DNA of 64,000 nucleotides from Roseibium porphyridii (GTDB lineage Bacteria; Pseudomonadota; Alphaproteobacteria; Rhizobiales; Stappiaceae): positions 2,336,001 to 2,400,000 of the forward strand of contig NZ_CP120863.1 in the NCBI RefSeq assembly GCF_026191725.2, read 5' to 3'. Below the pieces are notes generated by a model. It was not told the origin of the DNA and ran no database searches. It worked only from the letters and a program-made list of their open reading frames with translations. A program made the translations under genes and the position numbers. Every line of letters begins with the position of its first letter. Position 1 is the first letter of the stretch. Positions 10,360-19,507 of this stretch are shown here, piece by piece.

Positions 10360-12363
10360 ATGCGCATGCGTTCGGCTTTTCGTTATTCAATCACCGCCAA
10401 ATTGTTGGGTATTGTCGCGATCTGTGTCGGGTTTGTTGTCGCCGCGTCGGGTGTTGGCGTCTATCAAATCCGGAAAATCGGCCAGGAAATCGAGTTCATC
10501 GCAGAAGCCGAGGTTCCGCTGACGGATGCAATCGGTCACGTTACGGCCCACAGGCTTGAGCAGACATTTCTTGTCGAACGTCTGATGAGAATGAGTTTGA
10601 TTGGCATTGAAGGCCGGGAAGTCGGAAGCGAAGAGGAACGGGCCCAGACAGAAGCCAGGCTCCTCTACCTGGGTGGGAAGATAACCAGCGAATTCGCCGA
10701 CGTTGCCGAAATTGCCGAGCAAGGCATTTCACTTGCGAGCACAGAGGCACAGGTCACGGAATTTCAAACCGTTCTGAAAACCATCAGAGCGATCAGTCAA
10801 GAGCATGAAGACTACTCCGTTGCGATTTCCAAAATACTGAGCAAGTCCAAACGAGGTAACAGCCTTGAAGCGGAGAACCTGCTGCAGCAGGTGAGCGGAA
10901 CTCATTCCAAGTTCAATATGGAACTGGAACAACTTTTGTTCCGCGTGCAGGCGCTTGCCGAAAGCGCAGCAAAAGCGGCGGCTAAGCACGAGCAGAATGC
11001 CATACGTTTCACAATTCTGATTTCGTTGGGCGCGGCCGGATTTTCCGTCCTGTTGGCAATGTGGCTCGGAAGGTGGGCAATTGGTGTGCCTTTGCTTGAA
11101 GTCGTGAATGCCCTTCGCCGACTTTCCAGAAATGACTTTGACGCTGAATTGCCCGTGGACCGGAATGATGAAATCGGGGATATCGGCCGCGCTTTCAAGG
11201 CTTTCAAGGCGCATCTGATCAGAGTCAAGGAACAGGAACGCATTGAGATTGAAAGACAGACGGAGCTGACGCGGGAAATTCGCCTTTTGTCCGAGCTGAA
11301 CGAATGGCTGCAGTCGAGCAGCTCGCTGGACGAGCTGTTTGAAATGGTCAGCCTGTTCATGACCAAATTGCTGCCGAGCAGTGCGGGCGCCGTCTATGTT
11401 TACTCAAACTCGCGCGATGTGCTGGACGGAGCTTGTACCTGGAATGGCGGTATCCTGGAAGCGCATATTCGCCCCAACTCCTGCTGGGGACTGCGTCGTG
11501 GCAGGCCCTATATCTACGGCGACAACGAAGTCAGTTTCCGCTGTAGCCACGTCGCTCCAGATCTTGAAGACGATGTGTATCTTTGCTTGCCGATCCTGGC
11601 ACATGGAGAAACCGTTGGTTTGATGCATCTTTCTCCGGCTGCTGGCGCTAGCGATGAGGACTTTCTATCTCAGCGTAAACTTGCCCAGATGGCCGCAGAG
11701 CAAGTGAGTCTTGCAATCGCGAATACGCGCATGCGCGATGAACTTCACAACAAGTCGATAAGAGATCCTTTGACAGGCCTCTTCAACAGGCGGCATTTCA
11801 TTGATGTGTTGAGATCAGGGCTTGAACGCTCTCAGCACAATGGACAACCGATCTCACTGGTTTCGATTGACGTCGATCACTTCAAGAAATTCAACGACAA
11901 CTATGGTCACGATGCAGGTGACATGGTGTTGCGTGCGGTTGGATCGACGTTGGAAGAAGTCTGTGATGGCGATCAAATGCCGTGCCGTTTGGGCGGTGAG
12001 GAATTCATGGTTCTTCTTCCCGAGACATCCCTGTCTCACGCCGAAGACGTTGCCGAAATGGTCCGGGTTGCTATTGAAAAAATCGTGGTGCGTTACGGCG
12101 AAAAAAGCCTGCCGAAAATCACGGTTTCATGCGGTGTTGCGGGGTATCCAGACCATGGGCGCATACCTCAGGATCTTATGAAGTCCGCAGATGATGCCTT
12201 GTACCTTTCCAAAGACAATGGCCGGAACCGTGTCACGGTCGCCAGATCTGATTTTGATGAAACGGAAGACGATCTTGAGCTCCTGAGGGAAGATGCTGCA
12301 CAAGATCAGGAGACCGTTGCAATGAAACAAGGCGATGTCGCACACAAGGAAAATGCTGCCTAG
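10360..12363 (+). CDS. Membrane sensor diguanylate cyclase (HAMP-GAF-GGDEF), 667 aa
   Basis: Predicted to make cyclic di-GMP. One N-terminal membrane helix (about 13-35) and a second near 217-238 flank a helical periplasmic sensor. These are followed by a HAMP linker (about 239-290), a GAF domain (about 320-455) and a C-terminal GGDEF domain (about 465-630). The active-site loop is GGEEF at 545-549, a catalytically competent form. The inhibitory RxxD site expected nine to six residues before it is absent (D and Q occupy those places), so classical product inhibition is unlikely. The ATG at 10360 is favoured over the ATG at 10348 because GGAG lies 6 bases before it. Its stop overlaps the stop of the convergent methyltransferase gene. 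It may link c-di-GMP to the motility genes nearby (inference). Confidence 0.92.
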   Translation: MRMRSAFRYSITAKLLGIVAICVGFVVAASGVGVYQIRKIGQEIEFIAEAEVPLTDAIGHVTAHRLEQTFLVERLMRMSLIGIEGREVGSEEERAQTEARLLYLGGKITSEFADVAEIAEQGISLASTEAQVTEFQTVLKTIRAISQEHEDYSVAISKILSKSKRGNSLEAENLLQQVSGTHSKFNMELEQLLFRVQALAESAAKAAAKHEQNAIRFTILISLGAAGFSVLLAMWLGRWAIGVPLLEVVNALRRLSRNDFDAELPVDRNDEIGDIGRAFKAFKAHLIRVKEQERIEIERQTELTREIRLLSELNEWLQSSSSLDELFEMVSLFMTKLLPSSAGAVYVYSNSRDVLDGACTWNGGILEAHIRPNSCWGLRRGRPYIYGDNEVSFRCSHVAPDLEDDVYLCLPILAHGETVGLMHLSPAAGASDEDFLSQRKLAQMAAEQVSLAIANTRMRDELHNKSIRDPLTGLFNRRHFIDVLRSGLERSQHNGQPISLVSIDVDHFKKFNDNYGHDAGDMVLRAVGSTLEEVCDGDQMPCRLGGEEFMVLLPETSLSHAEDVAEMVRVAIEKIVVRYGEKSLPKITVSCGVAGYPDHGRIPQDLMKSADDALYLSKDNGRNRVTVARSDFDETEDDLELLREDAAQDQETVAMKQGDVAHKENAA

Positions 12364-13484
12364 GCTTTCCGAGTCAGCAGCATGGCAACCCCAATGTAGC
12401 GGAACGGATATGCGTCCGGGTTCGCCATCAGCAACTCCAGCGCCTTGGTGTAAACCTTGTTAACGAGCTTGTCCCGCCTGGGGCTGTCAGGCAGGGCATT
12501 TATTAAAACGGCTTCGGTAAAGGCGCGAAAGAAATCGACGTATTGCGCTGCGTACTCTGTCAGATTGCCGTTTCGCTGAAACGCTTCGTTGAATGGAACC
12601 GGCACTTCATAGGACATGCTTTGGTCGAGCTTGAACAAGTCTGAAACCGCGTATGAGGGATCGGTTGCAGGAGCGGTCAATTCTTCCAGCGACCTCATGT
12701 AAACGGGCTGGTAATAACGCGCATAGGCGTCTCTTGAGATTTCACCGTTTTCAACGAAAGCAAGAACCGCGTCATTGAGCAGGTCATAGATGCCGTCGCT
12801 GGTGCTCGCATCACTGTCACGTCCAAAGACCTGCACAATCAGCTTCCCGCCGGGAGCCAACTCACGAGCACGGACTTTTAGGAAACTGGCGACGTCCTGT
12901 TTGGCAAGCTCGGCAAATGCTTGACGATCGGTTTCGGAAACCTTCCCGTTTGACCGCACGGCGCTTGGGCCATTTGGAAAAATGTAGTCAGGCAACTGTG
13001 ACAGGGGACGGCGCGAGAGGAAGCCAATCGCATTGAAAGTTGTTGCCAGATGAAGAGAGCCATCGGGAACCAGCTGGTCATACATGGAGCCCGCCACAAC
13101 GCAGGAAAAGACCTTTTCGCTGCCAAATACGCTCCGGCCATCTGAGCGAATGTTCAAGAGCAGCTTTGAGAAGTCGTTTGTCGGCAGATCCGAGTGGATC
13201 GTCTGGATGGAACGTGTTGTGCGAGGCAACAAGGTATCGAGCGCTTCAGCCATGACCGCAATGGAATTGTGCCCTTCTGAGCAGCCGAAGTCGGCAAGCC
13301 TGATCGTCCCTTCACCTTCAACTTCAAGAGTTGCCATTGCATTTGTGATGAGTGGAAAGACAGCTTCAATCGCACGCCATTGAGGCGCTGAGTTCGCATC
13401 ATAGAAGCCGCCGCCCACCATCCCGGTTGTCGTGGCATGCGAGGCTTGTGTCGCTTTCGTGGATTGTCTGTCCGTTTCCGTCAC
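12360..13484 (-). CDS. SABATH-family SAM-dependent methyltransferase, 374 aa
   Basis: Resembles the SABATH carboxyl/N-methyltransferases best known from plants (salicylate, jasmonate and caffeine enzymes). Numbered from the GTG start, blocks in the family order are: the N-terminal GMVGGGFYDANS (21-32), the SAM-binding ADFGCSEGHNS (64-74), HSDLPTNDF (97-105), GSMYDQLVPDGSLHLATTF (132-150), and ELAPGGKLIVQVFGR (208-222). Length agrees with the family. A GTG at 13484 is chosen because TGGAG stands before it and the homologous region starts soon after; longer in-frame reading upstream overlaps no recognisable domain. An ATG 21 codons later is an alternative start. The methyl acceptor is probably a small carboxylic acid by family analogy. 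The stop overlaps the convergent cyclase stop by 4 bases. Confidence 0.85.
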   Translation of the reverse strand: MTETDRQSTKATQASHATTTGMVGGGFYDANSAPQWRAIEAVFPLITNAMATLEVEGEGTIRLADFGCSEGHNSIAVMAEALDTLLPRTTRSIQTIHSDLPTNDFSKLLLNIRSDGRSVFGSEKVFSCVVAGSMYDQLVPDGSLHLATTFNAIGFLSRRPLSQLPDYIFPNGPSAVRSNGKVSETDRQAFAELAKQDVASFLKVRARELAPGGKLIVQVFGRDSDASTSDGIYDLLNDAVLAFVENGEISRDAYARYYQPVYMRSLEELTAPATDPSYAVSDLFKLDQSMSYEVPVPFNEAFQRNGNLTEYAAQYVDFFRAFTEAVLINALPDSPRRDKLVNKVYTKALELLMANPDAYPFRYIGVAMLLTRKA

Positions 13485-13642
13485 GCAATTCACTCCACTG
13501 ATCTGCACTATGTGTGTGTGCCGGCAATGAGACCCGTCAAGGACTTTTGGGGGCAAGAGCAGGACGCTATTTCGAACTTGCGCAAACGATGCGGATTTGT
13601 TGATCCATCGACGCGGAATTCGTGAGGCTTTTGGCGCAGTGA

Positions 13643-14818
13643 TCAACGCGCCAATTCCTTCATGGCCTCCGAGAGACCCTCGACGGTCATCGGGAACATG
13701 CGACTTTCCATGAGTTCGTTCAGCATTTGTATGGAATGTGTGTAGGTCCAATGTTCTTCGCGCACGGGGTTCAACCACACTGCACTTTTGTAGAGGCCTG
13801 TCACGCGCTGCATCCATGTCGCCCCGGCTTCTTCATTCCAATGCTCGACAGACCCTCCCGGATAGGCAATTTCATAAGGGCTCATCGATGCATCGCCGAC
13901 AAAGATGATCTTGTAGTCGGCCGGATATTTGTGCAGCACATCCATGGTTGGAATGCGTTCCGTGTGGCGGCGGCGATTTTCTTTCCAGACATATTCATAG
14001 AGGCAATTGTGGAAATAGAAATGCTCCATGACCTTGAATTCAGACCGCGCCGCTGAAAACAGTTCTTCGCAAACCCTGATGTGGTCGTCCATCGAACCGC
14101 CGATATCGAAGAACAAAAGCACTTTGACTGCATTGTGCCGTTCCGGACGCATCTTAATGTCCAAAAGCCCTTTATGTGCGGTAGACCGGATAGTGTCATC
14201 GAGATCAAGCTCATCTGCCGCGCCTGTTCTTGCAAAATTGCGCAGGCGTTTCAGGGCGACTTGAATGTTTCGTGTGCCGAGGAGCTGGTTGTCATCCAGA
14301 TCCTTGAAGTCTCTCTTGTCCCAGACCTTGACCGCACGCCGGTGCCGACTTTCGTGCTGACCGATGCGCACCCCTTCGGGATTGTAACCATAAGCGCCAA
14401 AGGGCGACGTGCCGGCGGTGCCGATCCATTTGTTTCCGCCCTGATGGCGCTTTTGTTGCTCTTTCAGGCGTTCGCGCAGAGTTTCCATCAATTTGTCGAA
14501 ACCACCCAAGGCTTCGATCTGCGCTTTCTCTTCTTCGCTCAGGTGCTTTTCTGCCAGGCGGCGGAGCCATTCTTCGGGAATGTCTTCAGAGGGAACCTCG
14601 CTCAGAAGATCAAGACCTTTGAAGACGTGTCCAAAAACGCGATCAAACTTATCCAGGTTGCCTTCATCCTTCACCAGGCAAAGGCGCGCCAGATAGTAGA
14701 AGTCTTCGACGCTTTTTTCCGCAAGATCATTGTCCAATGCTTCCATGAGCGTGAGATATTCCCGCAAGGAAACCGGAACGCCGGCAGCTTTCAGCTCAGA
14801 AAAGAAATTGATGAACAT
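13643..14818 (-). CDS. CoxE-like von Willebrand factor A domain protein, 391 aa
   Basis: A cytoplasmic VWA protein of the CoxE-like type. The metal-ion-dependent adhesion site reads DIGGSM at 238-243, with Gly in place of the first Ser of the classical DxSxS. The N-terminal 130 residues are helical, and a basic Gly/His segment precedes the VWA fold. Such proteins typically work with MoxR-type AAA ATPases in maturation or remodelling of protein complexes. A MoxR gene lies 3.8 kb upstream on the same strand (18662-19507), separated by four other genes, so a functional pair is plausible. The client is unknown. Confidence 0.85.
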   Translation of the reverse strand: MFINFFSELKAAGVPVSLREYLTLMEALDNDLAEKSVEDFYYLARLCLVKDEGNLDKFDRVFGHVFKGLDLLSEVPSEDIPEEWLRRLAEKHLSEEEKAQIEALGGFDKLMETLRERLKEQQKRHQGGNKWIGTAGTSPFGAYGYNPEGVRIGQHESRHRRAVKVWDKRDFKDLDDNQLLGTRNIQVALKRLRNFARTGAADELDLDDTIRSTAHKGLLDIKMRPERHNAVKVLLFFDIGGSMDDHIRVCEELFSAARSEFKVMEHFYFHNCLYEYVWKENRRRHTERIPTMDVLHKYPADYKIIFVGDASMSPYEIAYPGGSVEHWNEEAGATWMQRVTGLYKSAVWLNPVREEHWTYTHSIQMLNELMESRMFPMTVEGLSEAMKELAR

Positions 14819-14925
14819 TTCAGGAAATTATCCGGCTACCGGGGGCATGTCGAGCCAATGCGCAACAGGGCCGACAGGCAACACTGTTTCAACGGGGGAG
14901 GTTATGAGCAACCTTTGGGCGGAAT

Positions 14926-15972
14926 CTAGTTGGTGTCTTGTGGGTCTTCCTTTTTTGCCAGAGACACCAATTCACCCATGAAGTCGGAAATTGAAGGTCC
15001 GGTTCCGGAGACGAAAGGTGCAGGTCTGCAGACATCGATTGCCGCGATGCCGATGCGAGCAGTCAGGAGCCCGTTTACGACACCTTCGCCGAGCCGTGCG
15101 GACAAGCGCGCGGCCAGTCCGTGACCGAGAACCTGCGAGGCCAGGCTGTCGCCAGCCGCCATGCCTCCTGTCACCGCAAGGTGCGTGAGAACCTGCCTTG
15201 CCAAGCGCAGGAAGCCGAGTGTTCCAGGGCGTCCGCCATAAAGTGCAGAGAGGCGGCGTATGGTTCTCAGATTTTCAAAAAGGACTGCAAGGAGGTCGAC
15301 CAGCGCGCGTGGGCTGACGGCCGTGACGATGGACACCCGTTTGGCGCTGTTCATCACAATACGCCTTGCTTCGAGGTCGAGCGGACCTAAGAGGTCCCGC
15401 TCCGCAAGTTTGATCAGGTCCCGGCCATCGATCACTTCACGCATGTGACCGGCCAGAGCCTTGCGACCCTGCGCCGTTTCCGGTCTGTCGCGATAAAGAG
15501 CCAAGAGTTCTTTCAGTCCACTTGTCGCGGCGCTGGCATTGTCGTTTTCAGCAGCTTCGGACAGTCTTTCACGCAACTTGTCGATTTTTCCAAGGCGCAT
15601 CAGTCCGGCGACTTCACGCAAAGCCAACCCCAACAAACCGAGTGCGGCAAGCGTTGCGAGTGCAACGCCCAGCCATCCCAGCCAGTCAGTGCGGGCAAAA
15701 AGATCCCGGATCAGACTATCGACAGCCAGACCGATTGTCAGCGATACGAGGCCGGACAGCCCGATTATCAGCCACTTGCCGAATTTGAAGCCGGACTTGG
15801 GTGTGCTGGCAGTACGTGGCAGGCGCGGTTCGTCGTCTTCCAGAAAGGCCTGGGTAATGAGTGCCTCGTCAGCTGAAGGCATTTTGTCTTCGTCGTCGGT
15901 CAGGCGAACCTTGCGGTCGTCAAGTCGAAACGCTGTCGGACGACGTCCAGCAGGGGGAGGGGTTCCGGTCAT
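14926..15972 (-). CDS. YcjF/TIGR01620-type membrane protein (DUF697), 348 aa
   Basis: Two adjacent hydrophobic helices (about 67-86 and 97-118) follow a Pro/Arg-rich head, and the C-terminal half holds the Ala/Gly-rich DUF697 region. The start overlaps the end of the YcjX gene by 4 bases (ATGA), indicating translational coupling, and YcjX-YcjF is a widespread pair. The biochemical role is unknown; in other bacteria the pair is linked with envelope stress. About 105 bases without an obvious element separate it from the VWA gene. Confidence 0.88.
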   Translation of the reverse strand: MTGTPPPAGRRPTAFRLDDRKVRLTDDEDKMPSADEALITQAFLEDDEPRLPRTASTPKSGFKFGKWLIIGLSGLVSLTIGLAVDSLIRDLFARTDWLGWLGVALATLAALGLLGLALREVAGLMRLGKIDKLRERLSEAAENDNASAATSGLKELLALYRDRPETAQGRKALAGHMREVIDGRDLIKLAERDLLGPLDLEARRIVMNSAKRVSIVTAVSPRALVDLLAVLFENLRTIRRLSALYGGRPGTLGFLRLARQVLTHLAVTGGMAAGDSLASQVLGHGLAARLSARLGEGVVNGLLTARIGIAAIDVCRPAPFVSGTGPSISDFMGELVSLAKKEDPQDTN

Positions 15973-17483
15973 GCGAGTCGATCTCCGATCAGGAATTCCA
16001 GGGCACGGTCCAATCGAATATGCGGAAGCGACAAGGTGAGACCCTCTGCCGTCGTGTCCAGCTCCGGTGGTCTGAATCTCAGAAACTGAAGATCTGCCTG
16101 AGCAGATTGAAAGCTTGGTCGAACCCCTTCATGCAGTGATTCATCTTTGTCAAAAAGTGATTCAGGATCCTGGGGTAAGTCTCCGGGAAACATCGCGATT
16201 TCGGTTCTGCCGTCATAGGTGTCTCCGTTCAATCGCTCGCCAGGCAGGGGTGTTCCCAAAATAGCAGGTAATGCCTCGCCGCGGTGTTTGACCGTGGCTT
16301 CGCGTGTCGCGCGCACTGCAGCCATGGCCAGGACGTCGACTTCAGCGCCTTTAAACCTGGCTTTTTCTTCAGCCCTTGAGACCAGCCTCTTCAAAATTGC
16401 CTCGAGCCGGTCGTGGTCTGAGCTGTGAAGGTGATCCGCTTTGGTTGCGGCAAACAAGATCCGGTCGATGCGGCGCGTTAGGATTGACGACAGCCAACTT
16501 CGCTTGCCTGGCCTGAAAGCGCCAAGCACTTCGCTGAGCGCGACCTCTAGATCTGCCACCGCGTCTGGACCGGCATTAAGGGCGTTCAAAACATCGACAA
16601 GCACGATCTGGCGATCCAGTCGGGCGAAGTGGTTGCGGAAAAAGGGGCGAACGACATGGGCTTTGTAGGCCTCATAACGCCGCTCCATCATAGAACGCAA
16701 CGTGCCGGTCCGCGCTGCACCGGCGTCTGCGGGAAAGTCCAATGGTGCAAAGGTCAGGGCTGGGGAGCCGTCCAGATCGCCGGGCATGAGGAAGCGTCCT
16801 GGCGGCAGCATGGAAAGAGCGTGCGTGTCGGCTCTGCATCCGGCAAGGTAACTCTTGAATGCCGCAGAGAGTTCCTGGGCTGCCGGTTCGTTTTCCTCCG
16901 TGTCGGGTGACATTTTGCCGACGACTTCCAGAAAAGGAGACGCGATTTCAATGCGGTTTGTTGCGCGGGCGCGCTGTAAGGCTTCTGCCGAAAAAGTGGC
17001 GTAATCCTTGTTCAGCAGCGGCAGATCCAGCAGCCATTCACCGGGATAGTCGATCAAATCGACATGCAGGCGACCTGGACCCAGCTTGCGATAGAAATAG
17101 GACGCGCTCTCATAGTCTATTGTCAGCCGAAGCTCAGCAACTTGCCGAGTCGAATCCGGCCAGACCCGATCATCGACCAGGGCGCGCACGTGGGCTTCGT
17201 AGTCGAAGCGTGGAACTGCGTCATCGGGTTGCGGCTGCAGGCGGGCACCGGTCATCCTGTGTCCGGCAGCTGCGCTGAAGACAGGAAGCCGGCCGCCGTG
17301 GACCAGATTGTGGACAAGAGCCGTCAGGAAAACTGTTTTGCCCGAGCGGGCAAGTCCGGTCACCCCGAGCCTTACGCTTGGAACTGCAAGATCGGTTGCA
17401 GCATCCGCCAGGTTGGCCAAGGTAAGACGGGATTCCTCCGTCAATGTGGTCAATGGGTTCAAAATCGCCTCCAGCGCGTTCAT
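15969..17483 (-). CDS. YcjX-family GTPase-like protein (DUF463), 504 aa
   Basis: A predicted P-loop NTPase. The Walker A motif GLARSGKT lies at 43-50 in the context VRLGVTGLARSGKTVFLTAL, and LHVDLIDYPGEWLLDLPLL supplies the Walker B/G3-like region (D-x-P-G). The ATKADHL stretch resembles the base-specificity G4 motif (TKxD). Length is typical for the family. It is coupled to the YcjF gene by an ATGA overlap. It is likely a cytoplasmic GTPase acting with YcjF at the membrane; the process is not known. Confidence 0.9.
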   Translation of the reverse strand: MNALEAILNPLTTLTEESRLTLANLADAATDLAVPSVRLGVTGLARSGKTVFLTALVHNLVHGGRLPVFSAAAGHRMTGARLQPQPDDAVPRFDYEAHVRALVDDRVWPDSTRQVAELRLTIDYESASYFYRKLGPGRLHVDLIDYPGEWLLDLPLLNKDYATFSAEALQRARATNRIEIASPFLEVVGKMSPDTEENEPAAQELSAAFKSYLAGCRADTHALSMLPPGRFLMPGDLDGSPALTFAPLDFPADAGAARTGTLRSMMERRYEAYKAHVVRPFFRNHFARLDRQIVLVDVLNALNAGPDAVADLEVALSEVLGAFRPGKRSWLSSILTRRIDRILFAATKADHLHSSDHDRLEAILKRLVSRAEEKARFKGAEVDVLAMAAVRATREATVKHRGEALPAILGTPLPGERLNGDTYDGRTEIAMFPGDLPQDPESLFDKDESLHEGVRPSFQSAQADLQFLRFRPPELDTTAEGLTLSLPHIRLDRALEFLIGDRLA

Positions 17484-17545
17484 GTAAGCGCGGGCAGGGG
17501 TCGGATCAACGGGAAATCAGTTGGAAAAGGGTCTGAGACGACACC

Positions 17546-18070
17546 CTAATCTGGTTCGTCCTTGAGGTCTCTCGGTTTGACAAATCGTTCCAGGTGACCG
17601 GTTTTCGGCCCCAACTCTGACCAGTCGGCAATATCAAAGTCCAGAACAGAGAGCGCTGCGGTCGGATATTTTTCTTCAAGATCAGCCAAAGCCTCTGGCG
17701 CTGCCGTGCCTGTCAAACTGAGGGCTGTGTCCTCGGTGGCTGGATTGTGACCGATGACCATCAGGTTTTGCGCTCTGCCGCCATACTTGCGTATCAGCGG
17801 CGTGTAGTCGTCTTCGCTTTGTCGGTAGAGATCCGAGATGAGGTGGATCTGCGCTTCCTGCGGCAAAAACTGCAGAACGCGTGAAAGTGTTTCTCGAGTG
17901 CGCTGCGACGTTGAGCACATAATCTGATTGGGCAGAAGGCCGTTTTGTTGAAGATAGCGGCCCATTTTCATGGCTGCAGCCTTGCCGCGGCTGTTTAGCG
18001 GACGATCAATATCCTCCAGATCGTCGTCGCCCCAGTCCGACTTTGCATGTCTGAGAAGAAGTAGCCGCAT
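17546..18070 (-). CDS. SixA-like phosphohistidine phosphatase, 174 aa
   Basis: A short histidine-phosphatase superfamily protein. The catalytic LLLRHAKSDW carries His8, and VIGHNPATED holds the second catalytic His108. The conserved arginines of the phosphate pocket (Arg7 and Arg58 in SQRTRET) are present. E. coli SixA removes phosphate from histidine phosphotransfer proteins, so a role in damping a phosphorelay is possible, although many alphaproteobacterial members are uncharacterised. It sits 62 bases upstream of the YcjX start on the same strand. Confidence 0.88.
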   Translation of the reverse strand: MRLLLLRHAKSDWGDDDLEDIDRPLNSRGKAAAMKMGRYLQQNGLLPNQIMCSTSQRTRETLSRVLQFLPQEAQIHLISDLYRQSEDDYTPLIRKYGGRAQNLMVIGHNPATEDTALSLTGTAAPEALADLEEKYPTAALSVLDFDIADWSELGPKTGHLERFVKPRDLKDEPD

Positions 18071-18109
18071 GACGCTTCCAGTTGTTGTTTTGCCGTTTGG
18101 TGCCGCGCG

Positions 18110-18652
18110 TCAGTTCTGATCAGCCAGTGCGCTTGTGAAGACTTCGATGGCCGGTCCGACTTCAGCTTCTTGAGTCGGCAGTGTATAGGAAAGCCAGAGC
18201 GTATAGTCAGCGTCTGTCCCGGAAAAATACCACAAAGTCTCGCAAAGACTTGTCGGCGTCCAGTTGCGGGTACGGAATGAAATACCTGTAGAGGCTGCCC
18301 CGCTCAACGTGATTGGCTCAAAACCTGCTGCCTTGTAGCTTCTGGAAAAGGTAAGGGCTTCGCGACGCCCGGTGCCTTGAGTGTGTTTGCGCAACACGGC
18401 GGTGATGCCATCGCGACCTGTGTAGATGCAGCTTGCCTGACTGACGGCATCGCCTTCCATGACTTTGATGCGCGAGAACGCACCGATCGTGTCAGGACAA
18501 CGCAACCCGGTAAAATGACGAAGTCCACTGACATCACTCTGCCACCCGGCATCCTTTTCCGGTGGAACCTGTGCCACAGCCGACCCTTGCGTCACAGCGA
18601 TCGCCAGAGCCAGGCCTGAAACCACACGTAGGACTGAATGCCGTTTCGACAA
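18110..18652 (-). CDS. Small secreted hypothetical protein, 180 aa
   Basis: I do not recognise a family. A clear Sec signal peptide is present: basic start (SKRH), hydrophobic core (about 9-26) and an AVAQ-like cleavage site near 27-28. The mature part is about 150 residues with three cysteines, several Trp residues and mixed beta character, so it is probably periplasmic. It lies 9 bases downstream of the MoxR stop and is very likely in the same transcript, which makes it a candidate client or partner of the MoxR system (inference). Confidence 0.7.
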   Translation of the reverse strand: MSKRHSVLRVVSGLALAIAVTQGSAVAQVPPEKDAGWQSDVSGLRHFTGLRCPDTIGAFSRIKVMEGDAVSQASCIYTGRDGITAVLRKHTQGTGRREALTFSRSYKAAGFEPITLSGAASTGISFRTRNWTPTSLCETLWYFSGTDADYTLWLSYTLPTQEAEVGPAIEVFTSALADQN

Positions 18653-18661
18653 AAAGGTCTC

Positions 18662-19507
18662 CTAGGATCGTTCGCGCCGTGCCATGAAGGCAAGACGCTC
18701 GAATAGATGCACGTCCTGTTCGTTCTTCAAAAGTGCGCCGTGCAGCGGTGGTATCAGTTTGGAGCTATCTTGTTGACGAAGGGTTTCCGGATCAATGTCT
18801 TCATTTAGCAGCAATTTGATCCAGTCGATCAGTTCGGAAGTGGATGGCTTTTTCTTTAGTCCCGGCACGTCCCGCACATCATAAAAGAGACGCAAGGCTT
18901 CCGATAACAAGCGCTGCTTGATGCCTGGAAAATGAACCTCGACGATATCGGTCATGGTTTCGGCGTCCGGGAACTTGATGAAATGGAAAAAGCACCGGCG
19001 AAGAAAGGCGTCCGGCAGGTCTTTTTCATTGTTGGAAGTGATGATCACGACCGGACGCTGCCTGGCACGAACCGTTTCGCCTGTCTCATAGACGTGAAAT
19101 TCCATCCGATCGAGTTCGAGGAGCAAATCGTTCGGGAACTCGATATCTGCTTTGTCGACCTCGTCAATCAACAGCACGGGTTTTTCAGGCGCTTCAAAGG
19201 CATCCCAGAGTTTGCCCCTTCGAATGTAATTATTGATGTCCTTGACCCGCTCGTCCCCAAGTTGGCTGTCGCGCAATCGCGACACTGCGTCGTATTCGTA
19301 AAGACCCTGCTGAGCCTTGGTTGTCGATTTGACGTGCCATTCTATCAAGGGCGTGTTGAGACTTGCCGCCACCTGCTGTGCGAGGACGGTCTTGCCGGTT
19401 CCCGGCTCACCTTTGATCAGGAGTGGCCGTTCAAGTGCTATCGCAGCATTGACCGCGATCCTCAGATCCTCGGTCGCGACGTAGTTTTCAGTTCCCTCAA
19501 AGCGCAT
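18662..19507 (-). CDS. MoxR-family AAA+ ATPase, 281 aa
   Basis: An AAA+ chaperone-like ATPase. Walker A GEPGTGKT lies at 33-40, Walker B is in PVLLIDEVDKAD, the sensor-1 region is ITSNNEKDLPDAFLRRCF, and the arginine finger lies in the same segment. MoxR ATPases commonly act with VWA-domain proteins to mature enzyme complexes; a CoxE-like VWA protein is encoded further along the same strand. The gene heads the minus-strand group ending near 13.6 kb and is divergent from flgE with a 311-base intergenic region. Confidence 0.92.
   Translation of the reverse strand: MRFEGTENYVATEDLRIAVNAAIALERPLLIKGEPGTGKTVLAQQVAASLNTPLIEWHVKSTTKAQQGLYEYDAVSRLRDSQLGDERVKDINNYIRRGKLWDAFEAPEKPVLLIDEVDKADIEFPNDLLLELDRMEFHVYETGETVRARQRPVVIITSNNEKDLPDAFLRRCFFHFIKFPDAETMTDIVEVHFPGIKQRLLSEALRLFYDVRDVPGLKKKPSTSELIDWIKLLLNEDIDPETLRQQDSSKLIPPLHGALLKNEQDVHLFERLAFMARRERS

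Noticed and set aside
13485..13817. Longer N-terminus for the SABATH methyltransferase
   Set aside because: The extra 111 residues have no domain character and reach into the VWA gene; the GTG at 13484 with its ribosome binding site is better.
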